From Deltaproteobacteria bacterium (GTDB lineage: Bacteria > Desulfobacterota > Desulfobacteria > Desulfobacterales > ETH-SRB1), in NCBI GenBank assembly GCA_030627475.1, contig DAOURZ010000017.1, positions 1 to 11,290 on the forward strand: DNA of 11,290 nucleotides, given 5' to 3'. Position 1 is the stretch's first letter. Each line of letters opens with the position of its first letter. A model generated the notes under the pieces. The model worked only from the letters and a program-made list of their open reading frames with translations. It was not told the origin of the DNA and searched no databases. Position numbers and translations under genes: made by a program. Positions 1 to 7,179 of this stretch are shown here, one piece after another.

Positions 1-45
1 CCGCAAGCAGGCGCATAGATTTAGGTCAGATTACAAAAAAATATC

Positions 46-140
46 TAAGAGCCTATCTCAGTAGGCCATGCACACATGGTTTGTGCCCTTCCATCGGGCA
101 TTTTTGGTAGCGCCTGGTCGTCTACTGAAATAGGCTCTAA
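46..140. repeat. MITE-like inverted-repeat element, about 90 bp
   Basis: Bases 49-64 and 122-137 form a 16-bp inverted repeat with one mismatch (GAGCCTATCTCAGTAG against GAGCCTATTTCAGTAG on the other strand). It is flanked on both sides by TAA (46-48 and 138-140), which could be a 3-bp target-site duplication. The interior can fold further: CCATG/CATGG at 66-79 and GCCC/GGGC at 85-99. No convincing open reading frame lies inside. The layout (terminal repeats, short non-coding interior, possible duplicated target) suggests a miniature mobile element or a structured intergenic repeat. A 3-bp duplication can arise by chance, so the mobile origin is an inference; the palindrome itself is directly visible. 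The 45 bases before it may be the tail of an upstream gene, but no frame can be chosen. Confidence 0.5.
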
Positions 141-172
141 ACATAACTTGAAGTAATGGGAGAAATAGTTGC

Positions 173-1351
173 ATGATACATGATGAGCATTTCATGGAAA
201 AAAGACGTGAGTACAGAATTCCGTTGGCAATACAAGCAACCTTTTTCAGGACCAACATGACAGGGTCTTTTAAGGGTTGCATAGAAAATATAAGCCCCAA
301 TGGAGCCCTTGCCAACGTAGCTACCTGTTTACCCAAAGACACTTCTGTAAAACTCTTTTTTGATCTTCCTGAAACAGGGAAACGAATTGAAACTGAGGGA
401 GCAGTAAGGTGGTATAAAAAAAACGGAACCTGCCGTTTGGGAATAGCATTCCAAAAAAAAATTTCTATTAATCTATCTTTATACAAAAAAGTGGCAAGGT
501 TTTATCCCGAACCCCAGAGTATGATAAAAACGTCTGCTGATTATTCTGCCAAGCGGATGGATTTGCTTCAACAAAGTATAATGGCATCCCAACACCTTAC
601 ATATTGGGGGGCAATGTCCATGATATTTTCGGAGTCGATTAATATACTCTTTTCTCAGCTTGCAGGACAACTCGAATTAAGTTTACTCCGCTTTGAAAAA
701 TTTTACGAACAGATGGAAAAGTTTCCGGTTGATCCGCAATTAAAAAGCAGAGCAGGGGAGGCGATATCTGCATTAGAACTTGTTTCCGGAAAATTTAACA
801 AAACCGCAATCGTTTTTGGGTCATTAAAGAAAAAACACGATGCGGATATGGCAAAATCTGAATGCCATATAGATCTAACTCGCATAATAGAAAACAAGAT
901 CAATTTTTTGCAGGATATTACAATAAAATTAAACAATAAAAAATGTAAGATTAATTATCTGCCGAAAAAAGAGTTGCCATTACTTTATGGACGATACTCT
1001 GATTTTGCACAAAGTATGGACTTTTTGTTACTTTATTCATATCAATCAATACTGTTTGGTAATTGTACTGAAATAGAAGTACAAAGTATGATTAAAAACC
1101 AGACTATTCGGATAGATTTTTTAAATGACGGATCAAAGATACTTGAAAAAGACGATATAGTGATAAACCGAATAAACTGTGATTTTGTGGATCAATTGAC
1201 CGAAAGGGATGTGAAAAATATATTAGGATTATATTATTCATTAATACCTTTAGAAAAATATAAGGCAAGTATTGTTGTACACAGTGAATCCGGTAACAAT
1301 ATTGTATCTTTGTGCATTCCGGTGACAGGCGATAGCTCATTTAACAAGTAA
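173..1351 (+). CDS. PilZ domain protein with degenerate histidine-kinase-like C-terminal region
   Basis: Predicted cytosolic c-di-GMP-responsive protein of 392 residues. The N-terminal ~105 residues carry the PilZ signature: RxxxR at residues 11-15 (RREYR) and NxSxxG at 39-44 (NISPNG), the two parts that bind c-di-GMP. Residues ~125-225 are probably helical. Residues ~233-385 read like a decayed GHKL ATPase domain: an N-box-like helix near 276-293 without the usual Asn, NDGSKI at 318-323 in place of DxGxGI, and an ending (about 351-384) resembling the GL...SEPG...LP tail of sensor kinases. No phosphorylatable His motif or G2 box is evident, so catalysis is unlikely and a scaffold role is inferred. 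There are no membrane segments. The start at 173 is supported by GGGAG at 158-162; ATG at 194 is a less likely alternative. The TPR lipoprotein gene follows closely and is probably co-transcribed. Confidence 0.8.
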   Translation: MIHDEHFMEKRREYRIPLAIQATFFRTNMTGSFKGCIENISPNGALANVATCLPKDTSVKLFFDLPETGKRIETEGAVRWYKKNGTCRLGIAFQKKISINLSLYKKVARFYPEPQSMIKTSADYSAKRMDLLQQSIMASQHLTYWGAMSMIFSESINILFSQLAGQLELSLLRFEKFYEQMEKFPVDPQLKSRAGEAISALELVSGKFNKTAIVFGSLKKKHDADMAKSECHIDLTRIIENKINFLQDITIKLNNKKCKINYLPKKELPLLYGRYSDFAQSMDFLLLYSYQSILFGNCTEIEVQSMIKNQTIRIDFLNDGSKILEKDDIVINRINCDFVDQLTERDVKNILGLYYSLIPLEKYKASIVVHSESGNNIVSLCIPVTGDSSFNK

Positions 1352-1364
1352 CCGGCAATAAACT

Positions 1365-1371
1365 AAAGGAG
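1365..1371 (+). promoter_or_regulatory. Ribosome binding site that decides the TPR lipoprotein start
   Basis: AAAGGAG is a strong Shine-Dalgarno sequence. It touches the first in-frame ATG (1372), leaving no spacing, and is 12 bases from ATG 1384, which favours the second start. Confidence 0.6.
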
Positions 1372-1383
1372 ATGGTTTTTATA

Positions 1384-3822
1384 ATGATATCAGGATATTG
1401 TAATAATAGCTTTTTCGGAAGACTTTATGTGGTTTCTTTCTGTGTTGTAATGCTTGTTTTTTTGTTTGGCGGTTGTGCAAGTAAAGAAGAAAAAATGCAA
1501 AAGCATATGAGCAAGGCTGAAAAATATATTCAGGATAGCCGGTTTAAGGAGGCGATGCTTGAGCTAAAAAATGTGATTCAGCTTGATCCGGAATCCGCAG
1601 ATAGTCACTATAGGCTGGGTGAAGTATATCTGAAAATGAAAAAAGTCAAGGATGCCTTTCAGGAGTTCTATAAGACCGCTGATATTCAACCCGGCTACAC
1701 CGAAGCACACTTAAAGCTTGCGGAATTCTATATTCTGGGAAGAAAATTTAAGGAGGCCGGCGAAAGAGCGGAAATTGTTTTGCAGGCTGAACCGGACAAT
1801 ATTGAGGGTTTATTGATCATGGCGCAGATCCTTGCCCTTGACAAGAAGCTCGGAGACGCTATTGAAAAAGTTGAAAAAGCAATATCTCTTGACCCTGAAA
1901 ATGAAAACCCTCATTTATTATTGGGTAAATTCCTGGCATTTTCCAAAGAGTATGAAAAAGCGGAAGCATCGTTTTTAAAAGCTGTGGAAGTTGATTCCAG
2001 AGCACCTCGGGCACTATATGAGCTGGTAAATTTTTATAGCATCCAAAAGGATCCTGATAAGGCCGAAAAAACGATTCGCAATATCATTCAGCTATTTTCA
2101 GATAACCCGTTACACAATTTAAATCTTGCAAGGTTCTATTTGGCGACCAATAAATTTAATCAATCTGAAGAGCAGTTCCATAAGGCAATTCAAAAGGCCC
2201 CGAAAAATTTACTTTATTTGATTGAGTTGGGAAAATTTTATCTGGCCCGTAAACAGCCTGAAAAAGCCGAATCAATGTTTGTCAAGGCAACGGTAGTTGC
2301 ACCTGCGAAAGTGGAGCCGCTTTTAATTCTGGCGAATTTTTATACTGCAAAACACGAAATGGAAAAAGCGGTAAAGTTTCTGCAAAAAGGGGTTGAGATC
2401 GCTCCTGAAGATTTAAGAATTCGAAGGGCTCTTGCTTCTATATATTTTAAAAAAGGGGATATCAAAAACGCGGAAATTTCCGTTCAGGAGATTTTGGACA
2501 AGAATCAGAGTGATGACTATGCTCGGGTTTTACAGAGCAGGCTGTTACTTAAAAAACGTGATTATCAGACTGCCCTGAGTGTGTTGGAAAAGGTGATTAA
2601 GGACGTACCCGAATCCGGAGAAGTCCATTTTTATCAAGCATTGGCCCATCTTGGATTGGGAAATGATCAATCAGGAAAAGCGAGTCTGGAGGAGGCGATA
2701 AAAAATGCCCCCAAATTTGTGAAGGCACGGCTGTTAATGACCGAAATATCAATACGGGAAAATGAGCTGGACAGAGCGGAAAAGGAATGTGCGGAAGTCC
2801 TTAAGATCAGTTCGAAAAATTTAAGAGCAAATCTCCTGTGGGGGCAAATCAATATAGCGCAAAAACGATATAAAGAGGCAGAAACAGCTTTTAAAAAAGT
2901 TGTTGAATACGTACCTCTTAGTAGCGCCGGATATTTTGCGTTGGGGGCATTGTACCGTATTCAAGGAGATATGAAGAAATCTCTTGACCAGTATCAACGT
3001 GCACTGGAAAGAGAGCCTGCATCCGCGCAAAGCATGCGGAATATTATGACCATCTATCTGTCAGGGAAACAACCCGAAAAGGCATTTGCCTTTTGCCAGG
3101 ATCAAATTAAGGCACACAAAGATAATCCACGGCTTCTGTCATTTTTATACAGCCAACAGGGCAACATCTATCTTTTTAAACGTGACGTTAAAAAGGCAGA
3201 AGAGTCATTCACAACTGCTATCGACCTGGAACCTGAAATGCTGGCCAATTATGAGGCCATGGCACGAATTTATTTAGCCACAAATAGAATGGATGAAGCA
3301 ATAAAAAAATATCAGGAAATTCATGCCAAACGATCGAATTTTTTACCGGCTATTATGAGTCTCGGTGTTCTGCACCAGACAAAAAATGATTATGAGAAAG
3401 CTGAAAAATTCTACCAAAAGGCGTTGGATATTAAACCCGATTACGCACCAGCCGCAAACAACATGGCGTGGCTTATGATTGAGCAAGGAGGCAATATTGA
3501 TAAAGCACTTTCTTTGGCCCAAATGGCAAAAGAAAAATTTCCTGATAATCCGGGAATAGCGGATACTCTGGGATGGGCTTTTTATCATAAAAATGCCTTG
3601 TTGAGTGCCATATCCCAGTTTGAAGAAGCTCTCGAAAAAATGCCGAAAAACCCGACGGTGCATTTCCATCTTGGAATGACCTATTTCAAAAAAGGAAACA
3701 CCGAAAAGGCCAAACAGGAATTAAAGAAAGCGCTTCAATTGAATCCTGACTTTCCTGAAAACGAAAAAGCAAAAGAGATTATTAAAGAATTGAAGGATGC
3801 TGGAAAGGAATTGATTGAATGA
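1384..3822 (+). CDS. TPR-repeat lipoprotein, PrsT-like (PEP-CTERM/exosortase-associated)
   Basis: Large periplasmic tetratricopeptide-repeat protein of about 812 residues, probably a scaffold for protein-protein contacts in export or exopolysaccharide assembly. The N-terminus has a hydrophobic signal segment ending in a lipobox-like LFGGC (Cys31 from this start), so it is likely lipid-anchored; Phe at -3 is slightly atypical. From about residue 40 to the end it is nearly continuous 34-residue TPR units, roughly 20, with the usual A...Y..A/P spacing (for example LDPENENPHLLLGKFL). The overall plan of lipoprotein signal plus very long TPR array resembles PrsT proteins of PEP-CTERM/XrtA systems; no exosortase gene is in the window, so that assignment is inferred. 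The in-frame ATG at 1372 directly abuts the ribosome site AAAGGAG (1365-1371), so ATG at 1384 (12 bases away) is preferred. It lies just downstream of the PilZ gene. Confidence 0.8.
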   Translation: MISGYCNNSFFGRLYVVSFCVVMLVFLFGGCASKEEKMQKHMSKAEKYIQDSRFKEAMLELKNVIQLDPESADSHYRLGEVYLKMKKVKDAFQEFYKTADIQPGYTEAHLKLAEFYILGRKFKEAGERAEIVLQAEPDNIEGLLIMAQILALDKKLGDAIEKVEKAISLDPENENPHLLLGKFLAFSKEYEKAEASFLKAVEVDSRAPRALYELVNFYSIQKDPDKAEKTIRNIIQLFSDNPLHNLNLARFYLATNKFNQSEEQFHKAIQKAPKNLLYLIELGKFYLARKQPEKAESMFVKATVVAPAKVEPLLILANFYTAKHEMEKAVKFLQKGVEIAPEDLRIRRALASIYFKKGDIKNAEISVQEILDKNQSDDYARVLQSRLLLKKRDYQTALSVLEKVIKDVPESGEVHFYQALAHLGLGNDQSGKASLEEAIKNAPKFVKARLLMTEISIRENELDRAEKECAEVLKISSKNLRANLLWGQINIAQKRYKEAETAFKKVVEYVPLSSAGYFALGALYRIQGDMKKSLDQYQRALEREPASAQSMRNIMTIYLSGKQPEKAFAFCQDQIKAHKDNPRLLSFLYSQQGNIYLFKRDVKKAEESFTTAIDLEPEMLANYEAMARIYLATNRMDEAIKKYQEIHAKRSNFLPAIMSLGVLHQTKNDYEKAEKFYQKALDIKPDYAPAANNMAWLMIEQGGNIDKALSLAQMAKEKFPDNPGIADTLGWAFYHKNALLSAISQFEEALEKMPKNPTVHFHLGMTYFKKGNTEKAKQELKKALQLNPDFPENEKAKEIIKELKDAGKELIE

Positions 3823-3892
3823 TTCGGAACGTAAAACCACCTGTGCTGTTTTGTATGGACTACCTGAAGCTGTAATGCATGGTTGCGGAAGT

Positions 3893-3910
3893 TGTTTCGG
3901 CCACGTTCCT
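3893..3910 (-). repeat. Dispersed 18-bp motif, copy 1 (left of fxsA)
   Basis: On the minus strand it reads AGGAACGTGGCCGAAACA. It is the inverted counterpart (17 of 18 matching) of the motif at 4321-4338, so the two copies bracket fxsA. It also forms a short inverted repeat with GGAACGT at 3826-3832, enclosing an 84-bp non-coding stretch after the TPR gene. Its role is unknown; remnant ends of a mobile element or a protein-binding site are possible. Confidence 0.55.
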
Positions 3911-3924
3911 AAAGGATATATATT

Positions 3925-4317
3925 ATGCTGCTCAAACTTTTTCTTGCCTTCACACTGATACCTGCCGCTGAAATATACCTGCTGATAAAAATCGGCCATT
4001 TAATAGGTGCGGTTAACACAGTATTGGTTGTAATAATAACCGCTTTTGCAGGAGCAACACTATCACGCAAACAAGGCTTGCAAACCATGTTCCGCATCAG
4101 AACCAGCCTTCAACAGGGAATAACGCCCACCGAAGATCTGATTGATGCGTTTATAATATCTGTAGCCGGAATTGTCCTGTTAACCCCCGGGTTTCTCACT
4201 GACGCGGCAGGTCTGCTATTGCTTTTTTCGCCAACCAGATATTACTTTAAACAATATTTAAGATCTAAATTCGACCAGTGGAGCAAAAATCAGACAATAC
4301 ATATCAGACGATTCTGA
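3925..4317 (+). CDS. fxsA: FxsA family inner-membrane protein
   Basis: Small integral membrane protein of 130 residues in the FxsA family. The E. coli member, when overproduced, relieves F-plasmid exclusion of phage T7; its normal role is unknown. Three or four hydrophobic helices are visible: about residues 3-22, 24-45, 74-92 and 94-102. Family features are the early acidic residue inside a hydrophobic stretch (AAEIYLLIKIG), the GATLSRKQG turn near residue 50, and the LLTPGFLTDAAGLLLL signature at about 85-100. The C-terminal ~25 residues are basic and probably cytoplasmic, shorter than in E. coli. AAAGGA at 3911-3916, eight bases before ATG, supports the start. It lies about 100 bases after the TPR gene and converges with ssrA. 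Confidence 0.9.
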   Translation: MLLKLFLAFTLIPAAEIYLLIKIGHLIGAVNTVLVVIITAFAGATLSRKQGLQTMFRIRTSLQQGITPTEDLIDAFIISVAGIVLLTPGFLTDAAGLLLLFSPTRYYFKQYLRSKFDQWSKNQTIHIRRF

Positions 4318-4320
4318 ATA

Positions 4321-4338
4321 AGGAACGTGGACGAAACA
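4321..4338 (+). repeat. Dispersed 18-bp motif, copy 2 (right of fxsA)
   Basis: AGGAACGTGGACGAAACA begins four bases after the fxsA stop codon. It is inverted relative to the copy at 3893-3910 (one mismatch). The longer stretch 4317-4337 also matches 10439-10458 with one mismatch and one gap in the same orientation. Confidence 0.55.
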
Positions 4339-4370
4339 CTTTTCAATCTTCGTAATTATTAAATAAACGA

Positions 4371-4377
4371 TAAAAAA
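4371..4377 (-). terminator. Possible ssrA terminator
   Basis: A run of Ts on the minus strand (A4372-A4377 on plus) directly follows the CCA end of the tmRNA, whose GC-rich acceptor and T stems could serve as the hairpin of an intrinsic terminator. No separate hairpin is seen downstream. Confidence 0.4.
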
Positions 4378-4730
4378 TGGTGGAGGCGGCGGGAGTCGAA
4401 CCCGCGTCCGAAAATATTCCGTACGGGCATCTACATACTTAGCCTGAATTTTAGCTTTCGCCTTTTCAAGTCTCCTTCAGGCCGGATACTTAAAAAGACT
4501 ATCCTGTTTAAGTTTCGCTAATCCTGAAACAGGAAATCAGGAAAAGCTATCCTGCTAATCGTCGCCCTTGCCGGATGCGCAGGAATAATCCGGTAGAACG
4601 TTAGCCTAAGCGGCTAAAGCGTAATTATAATCGTCTGCGATTATATTAGTTCCCCGTCTTTTTTACGAGCAGACAGGATCTCGGTATGCAGCCAGAACTT
4701 CTTTATCTCCGTCGAAGCCGTTTCGCCCCC
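4378..4730 (-). ncRNA. ssrA: tmRNA (ssrA)
   Basis: Transfer-messenger RNA, about 353 nt, which with SmpB rescues stalled ribosomes and tags the nascent protein for degradation. The 5' end (4730) reads GGGGGCGAAACGGCTTCGAC, the conserved tmRNA start. The 3' end (4378) has the T arm GCGGG-TTCGACT-CCCGC followed by CGCCTCC-A-CCA. The acceptor stem GGGGGCG/CGCCUCC pairs in all seven positions with one G-U. The CCA is encoded. The tag reading frame lies at 4606-4638, followed by sequence with pseudoknot-like complementarity. smpB is the next gene upstream on the same strand, so both partners of trans-translation are adjacent. One-piece form; no permuted arrangement or intron is seen. Confidence 0.97.
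4606..4638 (-). other. tmRNA proteolysis-tag reading frame
   Basis: The resume codon GCA at 4638-4636 begins A-D-D-Y-N-Y-A-L-A-A, ended by TAG (4608-4606). With the alanine carried by the tRNA-like domain the full tag would be AADDYNYALAA. The ALAA end is the classic ClpXP/ClpAP degradation signal. The DDYNYAL form resembles tags of sulfate-reducing Desulfobacterota, as I recall them. Confidence 0.92.
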
Positions 4731-4751
4731 ATGTAGGAAAAAATGTTGCAG

Positions 4752-4805
4752 ATAGATATATTGAAAGAGCTCTAAAACATCTTTCAAAGATTTCAATATA
4801 TCTAT
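4752..4805. promoter_or_regulatory. Perfect 15-bp hairpin in the predicted ssrA leader
   Basis: Bases 4752-4766 (ATAGATATATTGAAA) and 4791-4805 are perfect reverse complements, with a 24-base loop that can pair further (GAAAGA/TCTTTC). If ssrA is transcribed from the promoter proposed at 4808-4836, most of this stem would lie in the 5' leader removed to make mature tmRNA. It may be a processing signal or an operator; which one is not known. Confidence 0.5.
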
Positions 4806-4807
4806 AA

Positions 4808-4836
4808 AAAATAAGCAATAAATATCCTAATGTCAA
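4808..4836 (-). promoter_or_regulatory. Candidate sigma70-type promoter for ssrA
   Basis: On the minus strand TTGACA (4836-4831, exact -35 consensus) is followed after 17 bases by TATTTT (4813-4808, four of six to the -10 consensus). An AT-rich tract lies upstream. Transcription would begin near 4801, giving a leader of about 70 nt before the mature tmRNA end at 4730. No better -10 is seen closer to the gene. Confidence 0.5.
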
Positions 4837-4941
4837 GAGGGACAAATTAAAAAATGAACGTCCAGCTTTGAATAATGATATCGCTTTGCTTTTTAAATTA
4901 TATTTATTTGTCCAAATAAAAAAACATAAGTTTATAATTTC

Positions 4942-5400
4942 CTAGTATTTGTTTTTTTCCCTGTCCAATTCCCTTTTTTGATCACGCCTTCTGATTGTCT
5001 CTCTTTTATCATACTTGCGCTTGCCCCTGGCAAGGGCAAGTGTCATTTTTGCTTTTCCTTTTTTAAAATAAATAGTTAAAGGGATAAGTGAGTAACCCAT
5101 TTCATTTACTTTACCATACAGCCTTTTTATCTCATACTTGTTCAACAGTAGCTTTCTGGGCCTTAAAAGTTCATGATTATTATCCTGAGCAAAGGGATAT
5201 GCCCCAATATGCAATTGATAAACAAACACTTCTCCGTTTTTAATCTTTGCATAGGAATCCTTAATATTTACACGGCCGTTTCTGAGGGATTTGACTTCAG
5301 TCCCCACAAGGACAATACCAGCCTCATAAGTATCTTCTATAAAATAATTATATCTGGCCTTTCTATTTTCTGTAATAATTTTTTTATGCTCTATCCCCAA
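4942..5400 (-). CDS. smpB: SsrA-binding protein SmpB
   Basis: SmpB binds the tRNA-like part of tmRNA and carries it to stalled ribosomes. The family core is clear: ENRKARYNYFIEDTYEAGIVL, then GTEVKSLRNGRVNIKDSYA, the HIGAYPFA loop, RPRKLLLNKYEI, LIPLTIYFKKGKAKM and LALARGKRKYDKRE. The basic tail (RRRDQKRELDREKNKY) is the part that enters the mRNA channel. Length from this start is 152 residues, as usual for the family. I choose TTG at 5400 because GGAGGAAGG lies seven bases upstream and the protein then begins MGIEHKKIITENRK; longer starts (ATG 5418, TTG 5430) have poorer ribosome sites and add atypical residues. The start overlaps the last 17 bases of ptsI, suggesting coupled translation; ssrA follows downstream. 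Confidence 0.95.
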   Translation of the reverse strand: MGIEHKKIITENRKARYNYFIEDTYEAGIVLVGTEVKSLRNGRVNIKDSYAKIKNGEVFVYQLHIGAYPFAQDNNHELLRPRKLLLNKYEIKRLYGKVNEMGYSLIPLTIYFKKGKAKMTLALARGKRKYDKRETIRRRDQKRELDREKNKY

Positions 5401-7177
5401 ATGCCTTCCTCCGTGCATACACCTTTTCAAAAAGAATGCTGCCGTATGTTGCTTTTATCAATTCCTCAACTTCTGACGCCGTGTTCTGTTTTAAAACATC
5501 TTTCATGAAGGCTTTGGCGTCTTCAACTTTAAGTGCCCTTATCATGCTCTTTACCGCAGGAATCGACTGAGGGTTCATGCTTAATTCATCTATGCCCAAA
5601 CCTAAAAGTACAGGTAGATTAATTGGATCGGAAGCCATTTCGCCGCACATGAATAGTTTTATCCCTTTGTCTCTGGCGACACCCGCAACCTGTTTTATCA
5701 TACGGATAATAGCTGGATGAAGCGAATGATAGAGGTGCGCTACATCTCTATTTCCTCTGTCTATTGCCAGTGAGTACTGGATAAGATCATTGGTGCCCAA
5801 ACTGAAAAAATCTACTTCTTCTGATAGAATATCCGCAATTATTGCAGCAGAAGGAACTTCGATCATTATTCCTAATTCAACATCTCTATTAAAGAGAGTT
5901 CCTTCTTTGCTTAGAGAATCAGCAACTTCATTCAAGATTTTTTTTGTCTCAATGACCTCCTCATAGCTTGATATCATGGGAATCAGTATCCTGACATTGC
6001 CAAAAGCAGCAGCTCTTAATATAGCTCTGAGCTGTGTTTTGAAAATATCAGGATTTTTCAGGCAATACCTTATTGCTCGCAAGCCCAAAGCAGGATTTAC
6101 TTCTACGTAATCAGAATTATTATTAAATGCTTTATCGCCGTTTATATCAAGAGTACGGATAGTTACCGGTTTCGGCGCAATCACCTCAATCACATCCTTG
6201 TATTTATCAAAAAGCTCATATTCATTTGGCAAACCAGGTCTGCTCAAGTACTGAAACTCTGTTCTGTAAAGCCCGATTCCGTCTCCGCCGTAATTAATAA
6301 CTGACACAACTTCTTCAGGAAGTTCAATATTGCCCATAATTTTTATCTGAAACCCATCAACGGTTTCGGCTCGAAGATGGCTGCCACGGGTAATAGCTGC
6401 TTTAAGTTCTTCGTATTTGGTGCTACGCTCTTCATACTCCAAAAGAGTTTCTTCTGTGGGATAAACAATTACTGTGCCGACCGTACCATCAATAATAATT
6501 AAATCATCATTTTTAATGATATTAGTAACATTCCCAAGACCCATGACAGCAGGAATCTCAAGGGTACGAGCTATAATGCTTGTATGAGATGCTTTTCCGC
6601 CCCGGTCAGTTACAAATCCTTTTATCAGCTCAAGATGTATCTGGCTTGCCTCTGCCGGAGAAAGATCGTTAGCGACAAGTATTACCCGTTTATCAATATC
6701 AGCAATTTTTTTTGTTTCCGCTCCGACCAGATTTCTCATTATGTGGTCAGACACATATACTATGTCAGTAGCACGCTCTTTTAAATATGAATCTGACATT
6801 TTTTTAAACATGGATTTTACTTCTGACACTACTTTCTTGAGTGCCCACTCTGCATTTACTTTTTCATTTTTAATTATTTCAATTGTCCTGCCATATAACA
6901 TCTTGTCTTTAAGCAGGACTTTGTGAGTTTCAAGGATATATGAATGATCGCGCAATCCCTCAGGAGCATTATTTATAATTGTAAGCAGTTGGCCTTTTGC
7001 CTTATTCACAGCAATTTTGAAACGTTTTATCTCATTCTGTACATCATCTTCACTGATAAAATACTTCTTTACAACATCTACGCCTTCTATATCGAATAGA
7101 TAAGCCTTTCCTATACAAATGCCCGGAGAAGCATTTATTCCCGTTAATCTAATTTCTTTGAAACAAGTATCTGTCAT
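5384..7177 (-). CDS. ptsI: Phosphoenolpyruvate-protein phosphotransferase (PTS enzyme I)
   Basis: Cytosolic enzyme I of the phosphotransferase system: it takes phosphate from phosphoenolpyruvate and passes it to HPr. It has 597 residues, close to the usual 570-590. The N-terminal HPr-binding and phosphohistidine domain holds the active His198 in GGKASHTSIIAR. The C-terminal PEP-binding barrel shows YRTEF (Arg305), RTLDINGDK (Arg341), LGIMIEVPSA, SLGTNDLIQYSLAIDRGN and CGEMASDP (Cys511, the general acid); all expected catalytic residues are present. ptsH ends two bases upstream, so the pair is one unit, and smpB overlaps its 3' end. No EIIB/EIIC permease is in view, so a regulatory phosphorelay (as in many Desulfobacterota) is a reasonable inference, not shown. 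Confidence 0.96.
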   Translation of the reverse strand: MTDTCFKEIRLTGINASPGICIGKAYLFDIEGVDVVKKYFISEDDVQNEIKRFKIAVNKAKGQLLTIINNAPEGLRDHSYILETHKVLLKDKMLYGRTIEIIKNEKVNAEWALKKVVSEVKSMFKKMSDSYLKERATDIVYVSDHIMRNLVGAETKKIADIDKRVILVANDLSPAEASQIHLELIKGFVTDRGGKASHTSIIARTLEIPAVMGLGNVTNIIKNDDLIIIDGTVGTVIVYPTEETLLEYEERSTKYEELKAAITRGSHLRAETVDGFQIKIMGNIELPEEVVSVINYGGDGIGLYRTEFQYLSRPGLPNEYELFDKYKDVIEVIAPKPVTIRTLDINGDKAFNNNSDYVEVNPALGLRAIRYCLKNPDIFKTQLRAILRAAAFGNVRILIPMISSYEEVIETKKILNEVADSLSKEGTLFNRDVELGIMIEVPSAAIIADILSEEVDFFSLGTNDLIQYSLAIDRGNRDVAHLYHSLHPAIIRMIKQVAGVARDKGIKLFMCGEMASDPINLPVLLGLGIDELSMNPQSIPAVKSMIRALKVEDAKAFMKDVLKQNTASEVEELIKATYGSILFEKVYARRKAFGDRA

Positions 7178-7179
7178 AT

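Noticed and set aside
2..107. Possible C-terminal end of an upstream gene at the left edge
   Set aside because: Three frames give short plausible tails (stops at 16-18, 62-64 and 108-110) and none can be preferred; part overlaps the inverted-repeat element.
3815..3951. A short frame after the TPR gene reading ...AVMHGCGSCFGHVPKGYIL... with two close cysteines
   Set aside because: It has no ATG with a ribosome site, runs into fxsA in another frame and resembles no family I know; the stretch is better explained by the inverted-repeat structure.
4870..4935. Hairpin TTTATTTG-TC-CAAATAAA downstream of smpB as a terminator
   Set aside because: The T run lies on the wrong side of the stem for the smpB transcript and the loop would be only two bases.
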